Assembly (NCBI GenBank): GCA_035316885.1
Contig: DATHII010000292.1
Span: 1-7,198, forward strand
Length of the DNA: 7,198 bases
Reading direction: 5' to 3'
Source: DASRTE01 sp035316885
Lineage (GTDB): Bacteria; Actinomycetota; Actinomycetes; Jiangellales; Jiangellaceae
Shown here: one piece after another, positions 1 to 7,017 of the stretch
How the letters are laid out: every line of letters starts with the position of its first letter
Position numbering within the stretch: the first letter of the stretch is position 1
Translations under genes and position numbers: made by a program
Notes under the pieces: model-generated
The model's database searches: none
What the model was told of the DNA's origin: nothing
Seen by the model: the letters and a program-made list of their open reading frames with translations, nothing else

Positions 1-263
1 TCGAGGTCGGCCGGCTCTTCGACATCGCCTGCCGACCTGTGGGCCTCGGCGAGGTCGAGGCACACCGAGCCCTCGCGCACGGCCCGAACCGCCAGGGCCG
101 CCGCGAGCAGCACGGGGTCGGAGGACTCGCCGCACAGCCGGCCCAGCGTCGACGCCACATGGACGTCGGCGGCGGTCAGCACCCCTGCGGCGTTGAACTG
201 GGCGAGCAGACCCTGTGCACGCGTCGCCAGTCGGTCGTCGTGAAGATCGTCGAGCACTGTCAC
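1..263 (-). CDS. recD: RecD, exonuclease V alpha subunit, N-terminal part (cut by window edge)
   Basis: Start of a reading frame that runs off the left edge: 87 complete codons, beginning (with GTG read as Met) MTVLDDLHDDRLATRAQG and continuing FNAAGVLTAADVHVASTLGRL. RecD is the faster 5'-3' superfamily 1 helicase of RecBCD. Only its small N-terminal domain, which in the E. coli complex contacts RecC, is visible; the Walker motifs would lie beyond the window. The assignment rests on position directly after recB, on the typical opening (a short helix, then a segment like 'FN.AGVL..ADVHVA..L.RL'), and on the known recC-recB-recD order. The GTG at 261-263 overlaps the recB stop by 4 bases (GTGA). 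A GTG two codons further in is a possible alternative start, but the overlapping one fits the operon pattern and has a weak GAGG six bases upstream. What remains of the gene cannot be judged here. Confidence 0.86.
   Translation of the reverse strand, partial: MTVLDDLHDDRLATRAQGLLAQFNAAGVLTAADVHVASTLGRLCGESSDPVLLAAALAVRAVREGSVCLDLAEAHRSAGDVEEPADL
260..263 (-). other. recB/recD GTGA start-stop overlap
   Basis: Minus-strand GTGA: the GTG starts recD and the TGA ends recB. It is the same arrangement as at the recC/recB junction, so one transcript with coupled translation of all three subunits is likely. Confidence 0.8.
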
Positions 264-3200
264 GGCGCGCCTCGGTCCAGCAGTGCGGACACGTCCTCGA
301 CGAGCGCGGGGGGCGGCTGCCAGGAGAACACGCCGCACGGGTTGCCATCCGCGACGGGCGTGTCGGGGCCGCACATTCCGCGAAGAAACAGGTAGAGCAC
401 TCCACCGAGATGACCGTCTGGGTTGTAGCCAGGTTGCCGCCAGCGCAGGAACCGGTGCAGAGCCACCGAGTACAACAGCGCCTGTAGCGGGTAGTGCGCG
501 CGGACCATCTCCTCGGCCAGCGCGGCCGGCCGGTAGTGCCATGCGGTCAGTGGCTCGGCGCCATCGGGGCCGAAGGTGCCGAGCCAGTTGGTCTTGTAGT
601 CGACGACCAGGTAGCGGGCGTCGCCGTCCGGCGCGCGCAGTCGCAGCACCGCGTCGATGCTGCCGCTGAGGTAGCCGCGCAGCCGCTGCCAGGCCAGCGC
701 CGGGGAGTGGAGGGCGTCGGCGTATCCGGCGAGCGGGTCGGACGAGGACAGGTGTCGCCGTAGCAGACCGGCTATCTCGGCGAGCGTTGCGGCGGTGCCG
801 CGCGGGGAGTCGCCGCCGGCGAGAGGGAGTTCGAAGTCGAGCTCAGCCAGTCGGTCGGCAGGGGTGAAATCGCGCAGCCGACGTCCGTCGACGAGTCCGC
901 CGAGCGGGGTGTCGAGCGCCGGCAGCAGACCGGCCGCGAGCGCGTCCGGATCCACCTCGGACCTGGGCCGACGGACCACCGCATCGTGGCAGCGCGCCGA
1001 CAGCTCGGCCTCCAGGTCGACCGCGGCGGTGTCGACGGTCTCCAGCACGCCGTGGACGAGCGTGCCGAACGCGGTGCCGGACGGGAAATCGGCCAGCGGG
1101 GACGGCACCGCGCGCATCGCGGCATCGAGCAGGTCGAGCACGGGCGGCTCCGGCGGCGCGGGCAGCGCCGGCTCGTCCTGCCGCTCCTCGACCTCCGGCT
1201 CGCTGCCCACGCCGGGCGGCTCGGCGGCGCCGTCGTGGACGAACCGGGTCAGCCCGGTGTAGGAGGTGCGCCGCCAGCCCTCGTCGAGCCGACGGTCGAA
1301 GGCGGCCGCAGCCAGAGACGGCTCGTATTCGACAGCCGGCTGCCAGCGTGCCGGCCGATCGTCGCCGACGTCCTCGACGGCGACGGTCCCGCCGGCCGAC
1401 GCGGCAAGCCCGTCCAGCCGTTTGCGCGCGTCGGCGTCGCGGGGGAGCGGCACCTTGGCCGGCGGCTGTCCGCCCTCGTCGAACGACCCGAACAGCAGCC
1501 GATGCAGCGGCGACTGCTCGGCCGTCGTCGCCGGCACCCACCACGCGACAACCTGGCAGCGCGCCCGGGTCATCGCCACGTAGAGCAGCCGCAGGTCCTC
1601 GCCAAGCTCCTCGGCCAGGTGCTGCTCCCGCCGCGTGGCGTACCCGGGGCCTTCGGAGCCGCCGACGTCGAGCAGGCGGGTGCCGTCGTCGTCGTGCAGG
1701 AGCAGGAAGTCAGGGGCGTCGCGCACGTACCGATCCCAGCCGAAGGGCACGTACACGATCGGGAACTGCAGCCCCTTCGCGCCGTGGATGGTGACCACCT
1801 GCACCGCGTCGGCGTCGGACTCCAGCCGGCGGCTGCGCTCCTCCGCCGCATCCGCGGCCGCCTCGGTGATCCGCCGCTGCAGCCAATCCACGACAGCCGC
1901 CGGGCCGAGCCGTCCCGCCACTGCCGCCGAATGCAGGGCCTGGCCGATGTGCCGGACGTCGGTGAGCCGCCGCTCGCCGTCGTCCGCGGCGAGCAGCCGC
2001 TCGGTCAACCGTGTCGACGACGACACCACCTCGAGAAGAGCCGCGACTCCGCGCTCGGCGAGCACGTCCCGCCAGGTCCGCAGCAGCCGGCCCAGCTCGT
2101 CGGTTCCCTCGTCGCCGGCGTCGGCGAGCTGCCGCGGTGTCCAGCCGACGAAGCAGGTCAGCGCGGCGGCCCGGGTCAGCCCGGCGCGATGGGGTTGTTC
2201 CAGCGTCCGCAGCAGGGTCAGCCACTCGCGGGCCACCGGCGCGAGGAACACGCTGCGGCTGCCGGTGAGCACGGCCGGGACACCGGCCGCGGCGAGAGCG
2301 TCGCGGATCAGCGCCGCGTTGTCGTTGGTCCGCACCAGCACCGCGACGTCGCCGGGGGAGACCGGGCGGGCGTCGCCATCGAGGCGCAGCCGCGCCGGAC
2401 CGTCGAGCAGGGCGACGACGTCGCGGGCCAGGTCGGCGGCGACGACCGGCCGCGCCTCGGACACCCTGATCTTCGCCCGGTCGGACTCGCCGACCAGCGA
2501 CCGCCGCACCACCCGCAGCCGCAGCGGCGGCCCGGCGCCGTCCAGCCGGGCCGACTCGTGCTGAGCGTCCACCTCCCGAACCGGGATCCGCTCGTCGCCG
2601 AGCGCGGCACCCCGGAACACCGACCGCAGCGCCCCCACCAGCGGCTCGTCGCTGCGCCAATTACGGTCCAGCGTGCGGTGGGTCGACGCCTCGCCGGTCG
2701 CGGACAGGTACGTGACCAGGTCCGCGCCGCGGAACGCGTAGATCGCCTGCTTCGGGTCGCCGATCAGCACCAGCGTCGTCACGCCGTGGAACGCGGTCTG
2801 CAGGATCCGCCACTGCAGCGGGTCGGTGTCCTGGAACTCGTCGACGAGCACCACGCGGTATCGCGACCGGACGCGTTCGACTGCGGCGATACCGCGCACC
2901 GGGTCGCGCAGGGCGTCGTCGAGCCGGCTGACCAGGTCGTCGTAGTCGAGCAGCCTGCGGGTCCGCTTGCGCCGGTACACCTCCGTGTATGCGTCGCTCG
3001 CGAGGGCGTAGCGGAGTTGCGCCGACGAGCCGGACGGTGCGTCAGCGGGGACCAGCCGCGCCTGGGGGTCGCCGACCGCGGCGCGGGCGACCCTCAGAGC
3101 GGCGTCGTGGCTGACGGCCGGCTCGGTGGTGTCCGCGGCGAACCGCTGCAGGTAGAGATCGGCGACGGCTTCGATCACCAGGTCGTCGACGTCTTCGACG

Positions 3201-3634
3201 AACGTCGCGTCCGGCTCCAGGTCACCGGCCAGCCCGAGCCCGTCGAGCATCTGGCTGCAGAAGCCGTGCGTGGTCGCGATCGTCGCCGCGTCGAACCCGG
3301 CGAGAGCGCGGGTGAGCCGGTGCCGCCGGCGTTGCACTTCCTCAGCGGAGGCATCCGCGAGCAGGCCGAGCAGCTCGTCGTCCCGCGCAAACTGCCCGCT
3401 GGCCAAGCCGCGCTCGGCGCTGACCAGCCGCTCGCGCACCCGCTCGCGCAGCTCCCGGGTCGCGGCGCGGCTGAACGTGACGAGCATCAGCTCCGGCAGC
3501 GTCGCGACACCTTCGGCGACGTAGCGGGTGGCGAGCGCGGCGATCGTGTACGTCTTGCCGGTGCCCGCGCTCGCCTCGAGGACGGTCGTGCCGGCCGGAA
3601 GCGGGCCGCAGACGTCGAACGGCCGGACGGTCAC
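260..3634 (-). CDS. recB: RecB, exonuclease V beta subunit (3'-5' helicase and nuclease)
   Basis: Catalytic subunit of RecBCD: an ATP-driven 3'-5' translocase on DNA ends, with a C-terminal nuclease that also mediates RecA loading in E. coli. The protein has 1124 residues (E. coli about 1180). Helicase motifs in order: Walker A ASAGTGKT at 21-28 (Lys27); motif Ia VTFSRAAT at 52-59; THGFC at 122-126; Walker B VLVDEFQD at 262-269 (Asp265, Glu266); motif III GDPKQAIYAFRGAD at 292-305; motif IV LDRNWRS at 322-328; motif V TIHGAKGLQFP at 615-625; motif VI LLYVAMTRAR at 683-692. An acidic, proline-rich linker (about 800-832) leads to the nuclease domain, which has His861 in FGTLVHGVLE, Asp994 in GSIDAV, Asp1012-Tyr-Lys1014 in VVDYKTNWLG, and Gln1051/Tyr1055 in YPLQALLY. 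These match the E. coli set H956, D1067, D1080, K1082, Q1110 and Y1114, so nuclease activity is expected. The frame stays open upstream to 3949, but that part overlaps recC and is low-complexity Arg/Gly/Ala. I chose the GTG at 3632-3634 because it overlaps the recC stop (GTGA), has a GGAG eight bases upstream, and gives the normal N-terminus just before Walker A. The region between THGFC and YDDL is much shorter than in E. coli. Confidence 0.97.
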   Translation of the reverse strand: MTVRPFDVCGPLPAGTTVLEASAGTGKTYTIAALATRYVAEGVATLPELMLVTFSRAATRELRERVRERLVSAERGLASGQFARDDELLGLLADASAEEVQRRRHRLTRALAGFDAATIATTHGFCSQMLDGLGLAGDLEPDATFVEDVDDLVIEAVADLYLQRFAADTTEPAVSHDAALRVARAAVGDPQARLVPADAPSGSSAQLRYALASDAYTEVYRRKRTRRLLDYDDLVSRLDDALRDPVRGIAAVERVRSRYRVVLVDEFQDTDPLQWRILQTAFHGVTTLVLIGDPKQAIYAFRGADLVTYLSATGEASTHRTLDRNWRSDEPLVGALRSVFRGAALGDERIPVREVDAQHESARLDGAGPPLRLRVVRRSLVGESDRAKIRVSEARPVVAADLARDVVALLDGPARLRLDGDARPVSPGDVAVLVRTNDNAALIRDALAAAGVPAVLTGSRSVFLAPVAREWLTLLRTLEQPHRAGLTRAAALTCFVGWTPRQLADAGDEGTDELGRLLRTWRDVLAERGVAALLEVVSSSTRLTERLLAADDGERRLTDVRHIGQALHSAAVAGRLGPAAVVDWLQRRITEAAADAAEERSRRLESDADAVQVVTIHGAKGLQFPIVYVPFGWDRYVRDAPDFLLLHDDDGTRLLDVGGSEGPGYATRREQHLAEELGEDLRLLYVAMTRARCQVVAWWVPATTAEQSPLHRLLFGSFDEGGQPPAKVPLPRDADARKRLDGLAASAGGTVAVEDVGDDRPARWQPAVEYEPSLAAAAFDRRLDEGWRRTSYTGLTRFVHDGAAEPPGVGSEPEVEERQDEPALPAPPEPPVLDLLDAAMRAVPSPLADFPSGTAFGTLVHGVLETVDTAAVDLEAELSARCHDAVVRRPRSEVDPDALAAGLLPALDTPLGGLVDGRRLRDFTPADRLAELDFELPLAGGDSPRGTAATLAEIAGLLRRHLSSSDPLAGYADALHSPALAWQRLRGYLSGSIDAVLRLRAPDGDARYLVVDYKTNWLGTFGPDGAEPLTAWHYRPAALAEEMVRAHYPLQALLYSVALHRFLRWRQPGYNPDGHLGGVLYLFLRGMCGPDTPVADGNPCGVFSWQPPPALVEDVSALLDRGAP
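270..273 (-). promoter_or_regulatory. Weak Shine-Dalgarno sequence of recD
   Basis: GAGG on the minus strand, 6 bases before the recD GTG and inside the last codons of recB. The match is short and could be chance in this GC-rich DNA, so recD may depend mainly on coupling to recB translation. Confidence 0.4.
3631..3634 (-). other. recC/recB GTGA start-stop overlap
   Basis: Minus-strand GTGA: the GTG starts recB and the TGA ends recC. A 4-base overlap of this kind is commonly associated with termination-reinitiation coupling, which would tie RecB synthesis to RecC synthesis. Confidence 0.85.
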
Positions 3635-6600
3635 GACGACCGCTCCAGCTTCTCCGCCGCCCGCAACGGATCCCAGAGCCGGCGGGCCAGTGCCCCGAAC
3701 CGGTTCGGCTCGTCGCCCGGCCAGCCGGCCGGCTGCTCGTCGTCGGTGGCCTTCTCGTCGAGCAGGACGTCCAGCGGCGCGGCGTCGCCCCACACCAGCT
3801 GGTGCGCGCGGTCGGCCTGCTCGCCGTCGTAGCGGGTGGTCGCCCACTCCTTGCCGGCCAGTTGCTGCGCGTTCGCCGCCGTCACACTCTCGCCGCGCTT
3901 GACCGCATACGCCTCGGACGTCTTCGTCGCGAGGGCAAGAGGCGCGCAAAGGCCACGGGCGCGAAGTTCCACGAGCGCGGCCAGATGTTCACCGGCCATC
4001 GCTACATCAACAGGCCCGAGCACGGAACGGGCGACGCCGGATCTGCGGTCGCGTCCGATCGTCACCGCCGTCCAGCTCGCGTCCGGGTGAGCCGTCGCGA
4101 GCGCGAGCAGTTGTGCCCATGCCCGAAGCCGGTGCTTGGGGCCGAGCCGCGAGTACTCGACCCGCACGACGGTGTCGCCGTACACGCCGCCGATGGTCCC
4201 GACCACGCGCCGCCCGGCCACCTCGGCGGCGACGTCGATCACCCGCGCCGAGCCCACGCGGACGTCCGCGCTCGCCTCGACCAGCGGGTCGACCTCGGCC
4301 ATGACCCCCTCGACCACCCGCCGGCCGAGCTGGCCGGGCGGGAGGGTCTGCCGCCGCCACTCGGCCTGCATGCACGTCGTCGCGTCGGCGCCGGTCAGCC
4401 GCGCCCGCAGCAGCCGGTCGCCCACGGCCCACTGGTCGAGCGGCCCGAGGTCGACGGCGAGGGCGTCGTCAAGCTCGTCGTCGTCGCGGACCAGCGTGAC
4501 CCCCAGCCGCTGCCGAAGGAACGCCTTGGCCGGGTGCTCCAGGAAGGCGATCAGGTCGTCGAGGGCCAGGTCGGCCGGCTCGTCCAGCGGGGTGAGTGGA
4601 GGATGCAGGAACGGGCCGCGCGGCTCGCGGGCCCGGATTGCGCGGACGGCGCCGGCCAGCGCCTGCCGGTCGTAGCTGAACGGCCGCGCACCGCTTCCGA
4701 GCGACCCGGTGACGAAGTTGCGCGCGTCGAACGGCTGCAATGGGTGGTGGACGACGACCTGCTCCCGCGCCGCGCCCCCGTCGGCGGTCACGGCCAGCGC
4801 GTCTGCGGCGTCGAGGATCTCGCCGACGGGGACGGCGGGCGGGCGGCGGGCGTTGGTGCGCGGGTCGGCGCCGGTGTAGAGAACGACGAGGTGGTCCTGG
4901 GCGGCGAGGATCGCGTCGAGTAGAAGCTGACGGTCCTCGCTGCGTGGGTCGCGTTCGCCGACCCGCGGGTCGCGGGCGAGCACGTCGTCGCCATCGACGC
5001 TCGCGGTGCGCGGGAAGCGACCGTCGTCGAGACCGAGCAGGCAGATCACCCGGTGCGGCACCGAGCGCATCGGCACCATCGAGCACATCGTCAGCTCACC
5101 GGTGCGGAAGTTGGCCCGGGTGGGCCGGCCGCGCAGCCGGTCGGCGAGCAGAGCGCGGACGTCGGCCAGCGAGAGGCTCAGCGTGTGCGCGCGGTCGCCT
5201 GCGTCGTTGGCGAACTGAGCGAGCTCCCGTTCGGCCTGGGCGGCCTGCCACTCGTCGGTCTCGGTGACGGCGGTGAGCCGGGCCAGCCCGGTGCCGAGCG
5301 CGTCGAGCCAGTGAGCGAGCGGGTGTTCGCCGGTGAGGTCGTCGAGCGTTGCGGCCAGCCGGTCGACGAGCTCGGCGAGCCGGCCGGCGAGGTCGATGTC
5401 GCTGCTGTCGACGTCGTCGAGGGGTAGCGCCTTGTCGACCCAGCGCAGCCCGTCCTCGGCCATCGCGGCGCCGAGCAGGATGCGGTCCAGGCCGGTGCGC
5501 CAGGTGTTCTGCGGGATGGTCTCCACGCCGAACGGCTGGCGGTGCTCGCCGTCGAGACCCCACCGGATGCCCGACGCCACCACCCACTCCCGGAGCCGTT
5601 CGAGGTCGTCGTCGCTGAACCGGAACCGTCTCCGGACCGGTGTCGACGCGGCGAGGTCGAGCACCTGGCTGGCGGCGACCCGGGCGTCGGCCAGTTCCAG
5701 CAGTGCGGTGACCGTGGCGAGCAAGGGGTTGGTCTGGCGCAGTGACCGGTCCGCGAGCTTGACCCGCAGCCGGTGGCCGGGGTGGGTGTCGGTCTCGTCG
5801 GCGACGTCGGCGAGGCCGAACGTCGCGGAGATCAGCGGTGCGTAGTCCTCGATGTCCGGGCACATGACCAGGACGTCGCGAGGCTCCAGGGTGTCGTCGT
5901 CGGCGAGCAGGCCGACCAGCACCTCGCGCAGCACCTCGACCTGGCGCTCCTGGCCGTGGCAGGCGTGCACCTGCAGGCTGCGGTCGTCTTCCTGTAGGAC
6001 GGACGGCTCCGGCCGCGGCAGCGCGTCGTCCTGGAGCGACGTCTGCAGCCGGCCGAGCAGGGTCGGTGGACGGTCTCGCAGCGGGTGGTGGTGATCCTCG
6101 ACGGCCGCGCCGCGCGACCCCAACCGGAGCTGCAGCTCGCGGGCGTCCTGGCCCAGGCTGGCGAGCAGGAGGTTGCGGGGCAGGTCAGCCGTCGGGTCGT
6201 CATGCCGTGCGGTGACGCCGGACGCGCGGGGAGCGATCCGATCCCACAGCGCGGGGGAGGGGTGCGGCAGCCACAGGTGGACGTCGCGGTGCTCGGCCAG
6301 CGCGTCGAGGACGTCGAGCTGCGCCGCCGTCAGCCGGGTCGGCCCGAACAGCGACAGCCTGCCCGGCAGGTCGACCAGGCCGGGCTCGGCCCGCAGCCGG
6401 TCGCAGGCGGGCGGCAGCCGCTCGGCGGTGCTCGGCAGCACGATCCGGGCCCGGACCCGTCGCCACAGCTCGCCTTGCCAGCGCAGGTCTCCCGGGAGAT
6501 CGCGGTCGTCTCCCGCCGCCCATGCCTGCAGCATCGCTGGGCGGTGGGCCGCGTAGGAGTCGTAGAGCCTGGCCAGATGGCGGGCAGTTGTCAGTCGGCG

Positions 6601-7002
6601 CCCGCGGCGATGCAGGTCAGTCGTCTCGCCGACGCCCAGGTGGCCGGCCAGCGTCGAGCACCACGCCTCCGGCGCGCATTCGTCGATGGTCTCCAGCAGT
6701 ACCCAGAGCAGCCGTTCGGGATCCCACGGGTCGTCGTCGGACCCGATCCCGGCTGCCGCGCCGAGCACCTCGGCCACCAGCGACGATGGATGCGGGAACC
6801 GGACGTTAGCGCACACCCCGTCCTGCTCACCGGCTGTCACGCCCAACACGTGCGACAGCCGCTGGCTCACCCAGCGCTCGACACCCCTTGCCGGGACCGC
6901 GACGACCTCCGGCGCGAACGCGTCCGCCGGCGGCCCGCGCAGCACCTCGGCAAGGCACTCGACCAGCCGGTCGGCGCGCTCGGATCGGTGCAGGTGCAGC
7001 AC
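3631..7002 (-). CDS. recC: RecC, exonuclease V gamma subunit (Chi-scanning scaffold)
   Basis: Structural subunit of RecBCD: it splits the duplex at the pin, channels the strands to RecB and RecD, and in E. coli reads Chi in the 3' strand. Its 1123 residues nearly equal E. coli RecC (1122). Recognisable blocks: N-terminus MLHLHRSERADRLVECLAEV; VVAVPARGVERWV (33-45), where an active helicase would carry a P-loop; LYDSYAAHRPAMLQAW (146-161); VHACHGQERQVEVLREVL (345-362) followed by PRDVLVMCPDIEDYAPLI (374-391); MCSMVPMRSVPHRVICLLGL (639-658); DDGRFPR (659-665); VHHPLQPFDARNF (751-763); FLEHPAKAFLRQRLGV (820-835). The C-terminal nuclease-like fold (about 815-1120) has GTIGGV and VEYSRL (948-953) where RecB has GSIDAV and VVDYKT, so its metal-binding residues are missing, as is normal for RecC. 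The GTG start at 7000-7002 is supported by AGGAGA eight bases upstream and by an N-terminus that matches the family; the stop overlaps the recB start. It lies 15 bp after a histidine-kinase gene. Confidence 0.97.
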   Translation of the reverse strand: MLHLHRSERADRLVECLAEVLRGPPADAFAPEVVAVPARGVERWVSQRLSHVLGVTAGEQDGVCANVRFPHPSSLVAEVLGAAAGIGSDDDPWDPERLLWVLLETIDECAPEAWCSTLAGHLGVGETTDLHRRGRRLTTARHLARLYDSYAAHRPAMLQAWAAGDDRDLPGDLRWQGELWRRVRARIVLPSTAERLPPACDRLRAEPGLVDLPGRLSLFGPTRLTAAQLDVLDALAEHRDVHLWLPHPSPALWDRIAPRASGVTARHDDPTADLPRNLLLASLGQDARELQLRLGSRGAAVEDHHHPLRDRPPTLLGRLQTSLQDDALPRPEPSVLQEDDRSLQVHACHGQERQVEVLREVLVGLLADDDTLEPRDVLVMCPDIEDYAPLISATFGLADVADETDTHPGHRLRVKLADRSLRQTNPLLATVTALLELADARVAASQVLDLAASTPVRRRFRFSDDDLERLREWVVASGIRWGLDGEHRQPFGVETIPQNTWRTGLDRILLGAAMAEDGLRWVDKALPLDDVDSSDIDLAGRLAELVDRLAATLDDLTGEHPLAHWLDALGTGLARLTAVTETDEWQAAQAERELAQFANDAGDRAHTLSLSLADVRALLADRLRGRPTRANFRTGELTMCSMVPMRSVPHRVICLLGLDDGRFPRTASVDGDDVLARDPRVGERDPRSEDRQLLLDAILAAQDHLVVLYTGADPRTNARRPPAVPVGEILDAADALAVTADGGAAREQVVVHHPLQPFDARNFVTGSLGSGARPFSYDRQALAGAVRAIRAREPRGPFLHPPLTPLDEPADLALDDLIAFLEHPAKAFLRQRLGVTLVRDDDELDDALAVDLGPLDQWAVGDRLLRARLTGADATTCMQAEWRRQTLPPGQLGRRVVEGVMAEVDPLVEASADVRVGSARVIDVAAEVAGRRVVGTIGGVYGDTVVRVEYSRLGPKHRLRAWAQLLALATAHPDASWTAVTIGRDRRSGVARSVLGPVDVAMAGEHLAALVELRARGLCAPLALATKTSEAYAVKRGESVTAANAQQLAGKEWATTRYDGEQADRAHQLVWGDAAPLDVLLDEKATDDEQPAGWPGDEPNRFGALARRLWDPLRAAEKLERSS
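3643..3646 (-). promoter_or_regulatory. Shine-Dalgarno sequence of recB, inside the recC 3' end
   Basis: GGAG on the minus strand, 8 bases before the recB GTG and within the last codons of recC (the LERSS end). It supports the short recB start over the open frame that extends upstream into recC. Confidence 0.65.
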
Positions 7003-7010
7003 GTGCCTGA

Positions 7011-7016
7011 TCTCCT
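7011..7016 (-). promoter_or_regulatory. Shine-Dalgarno sequence of recC
   Basis: AGGAGA on the minus strand, with an 8-base spacer to the recC GTG. It lies within the 15-bp gap after the upstream kinase gene, where there is no room for a full promoter. It decides the recC start. Any promoter serving recC must lie inside or upstream of the kinase gene. Confidence 0.8.
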
Positions 7017-7017
7017 G

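Noticed and set aside
39..669. Several plus-strand open frames over the recB/recD junction
   Set aside because: They are antisense to RecB nuclease-domain and RecD sequence that is clearly coding, and their translations look like GC-rich shadows.
2635..2642. E. coli Chi octamer (GCTGGTGG on the minus strand), found again at 6774-6781
   Set aside because: The first copy is made of common Leu-Val-Gly codons (CTG GTG GG) in recB. Two matches in 7 kb of GC-rich DNA are plausible by chance, and the RecC Chi pocket here is unlike E. coli.
986..3832. Long open frame of 948 codons on the plus strand, antisense to recB
   Set aside because: High third-position GC in recB suppresses stops in the antisense frame. 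The translation is rich in Arg, Gly, Pro, His and Gln, with no recognisable domain. It is a shadow.
3635..3949. Upstream in-frame extension of recB by 105 codons to an alternative start at 3949
   Set aside because: It lies wholly within the recC coding region, is Arg/Gly/Ala-rich with no family similarity, and the GTG at 3634 has an SD sequence, a stop overlap and the normal RecB N-terminus.
3802..4923. Open frame of 373 codons on the plus strand, antisense to recC
   Set aside because: Same compositional artefact: an Arg/Val/Gly/Asp-rich translation with no motifs, fully covered by conserved recC sequence.
7003..7017. Possible promoter or terminator between the kinase gene and recC
   Set aside because: Only 15 bp, occupied by the Shine-Dalgarno sequence, with no inverted repeat or T run.
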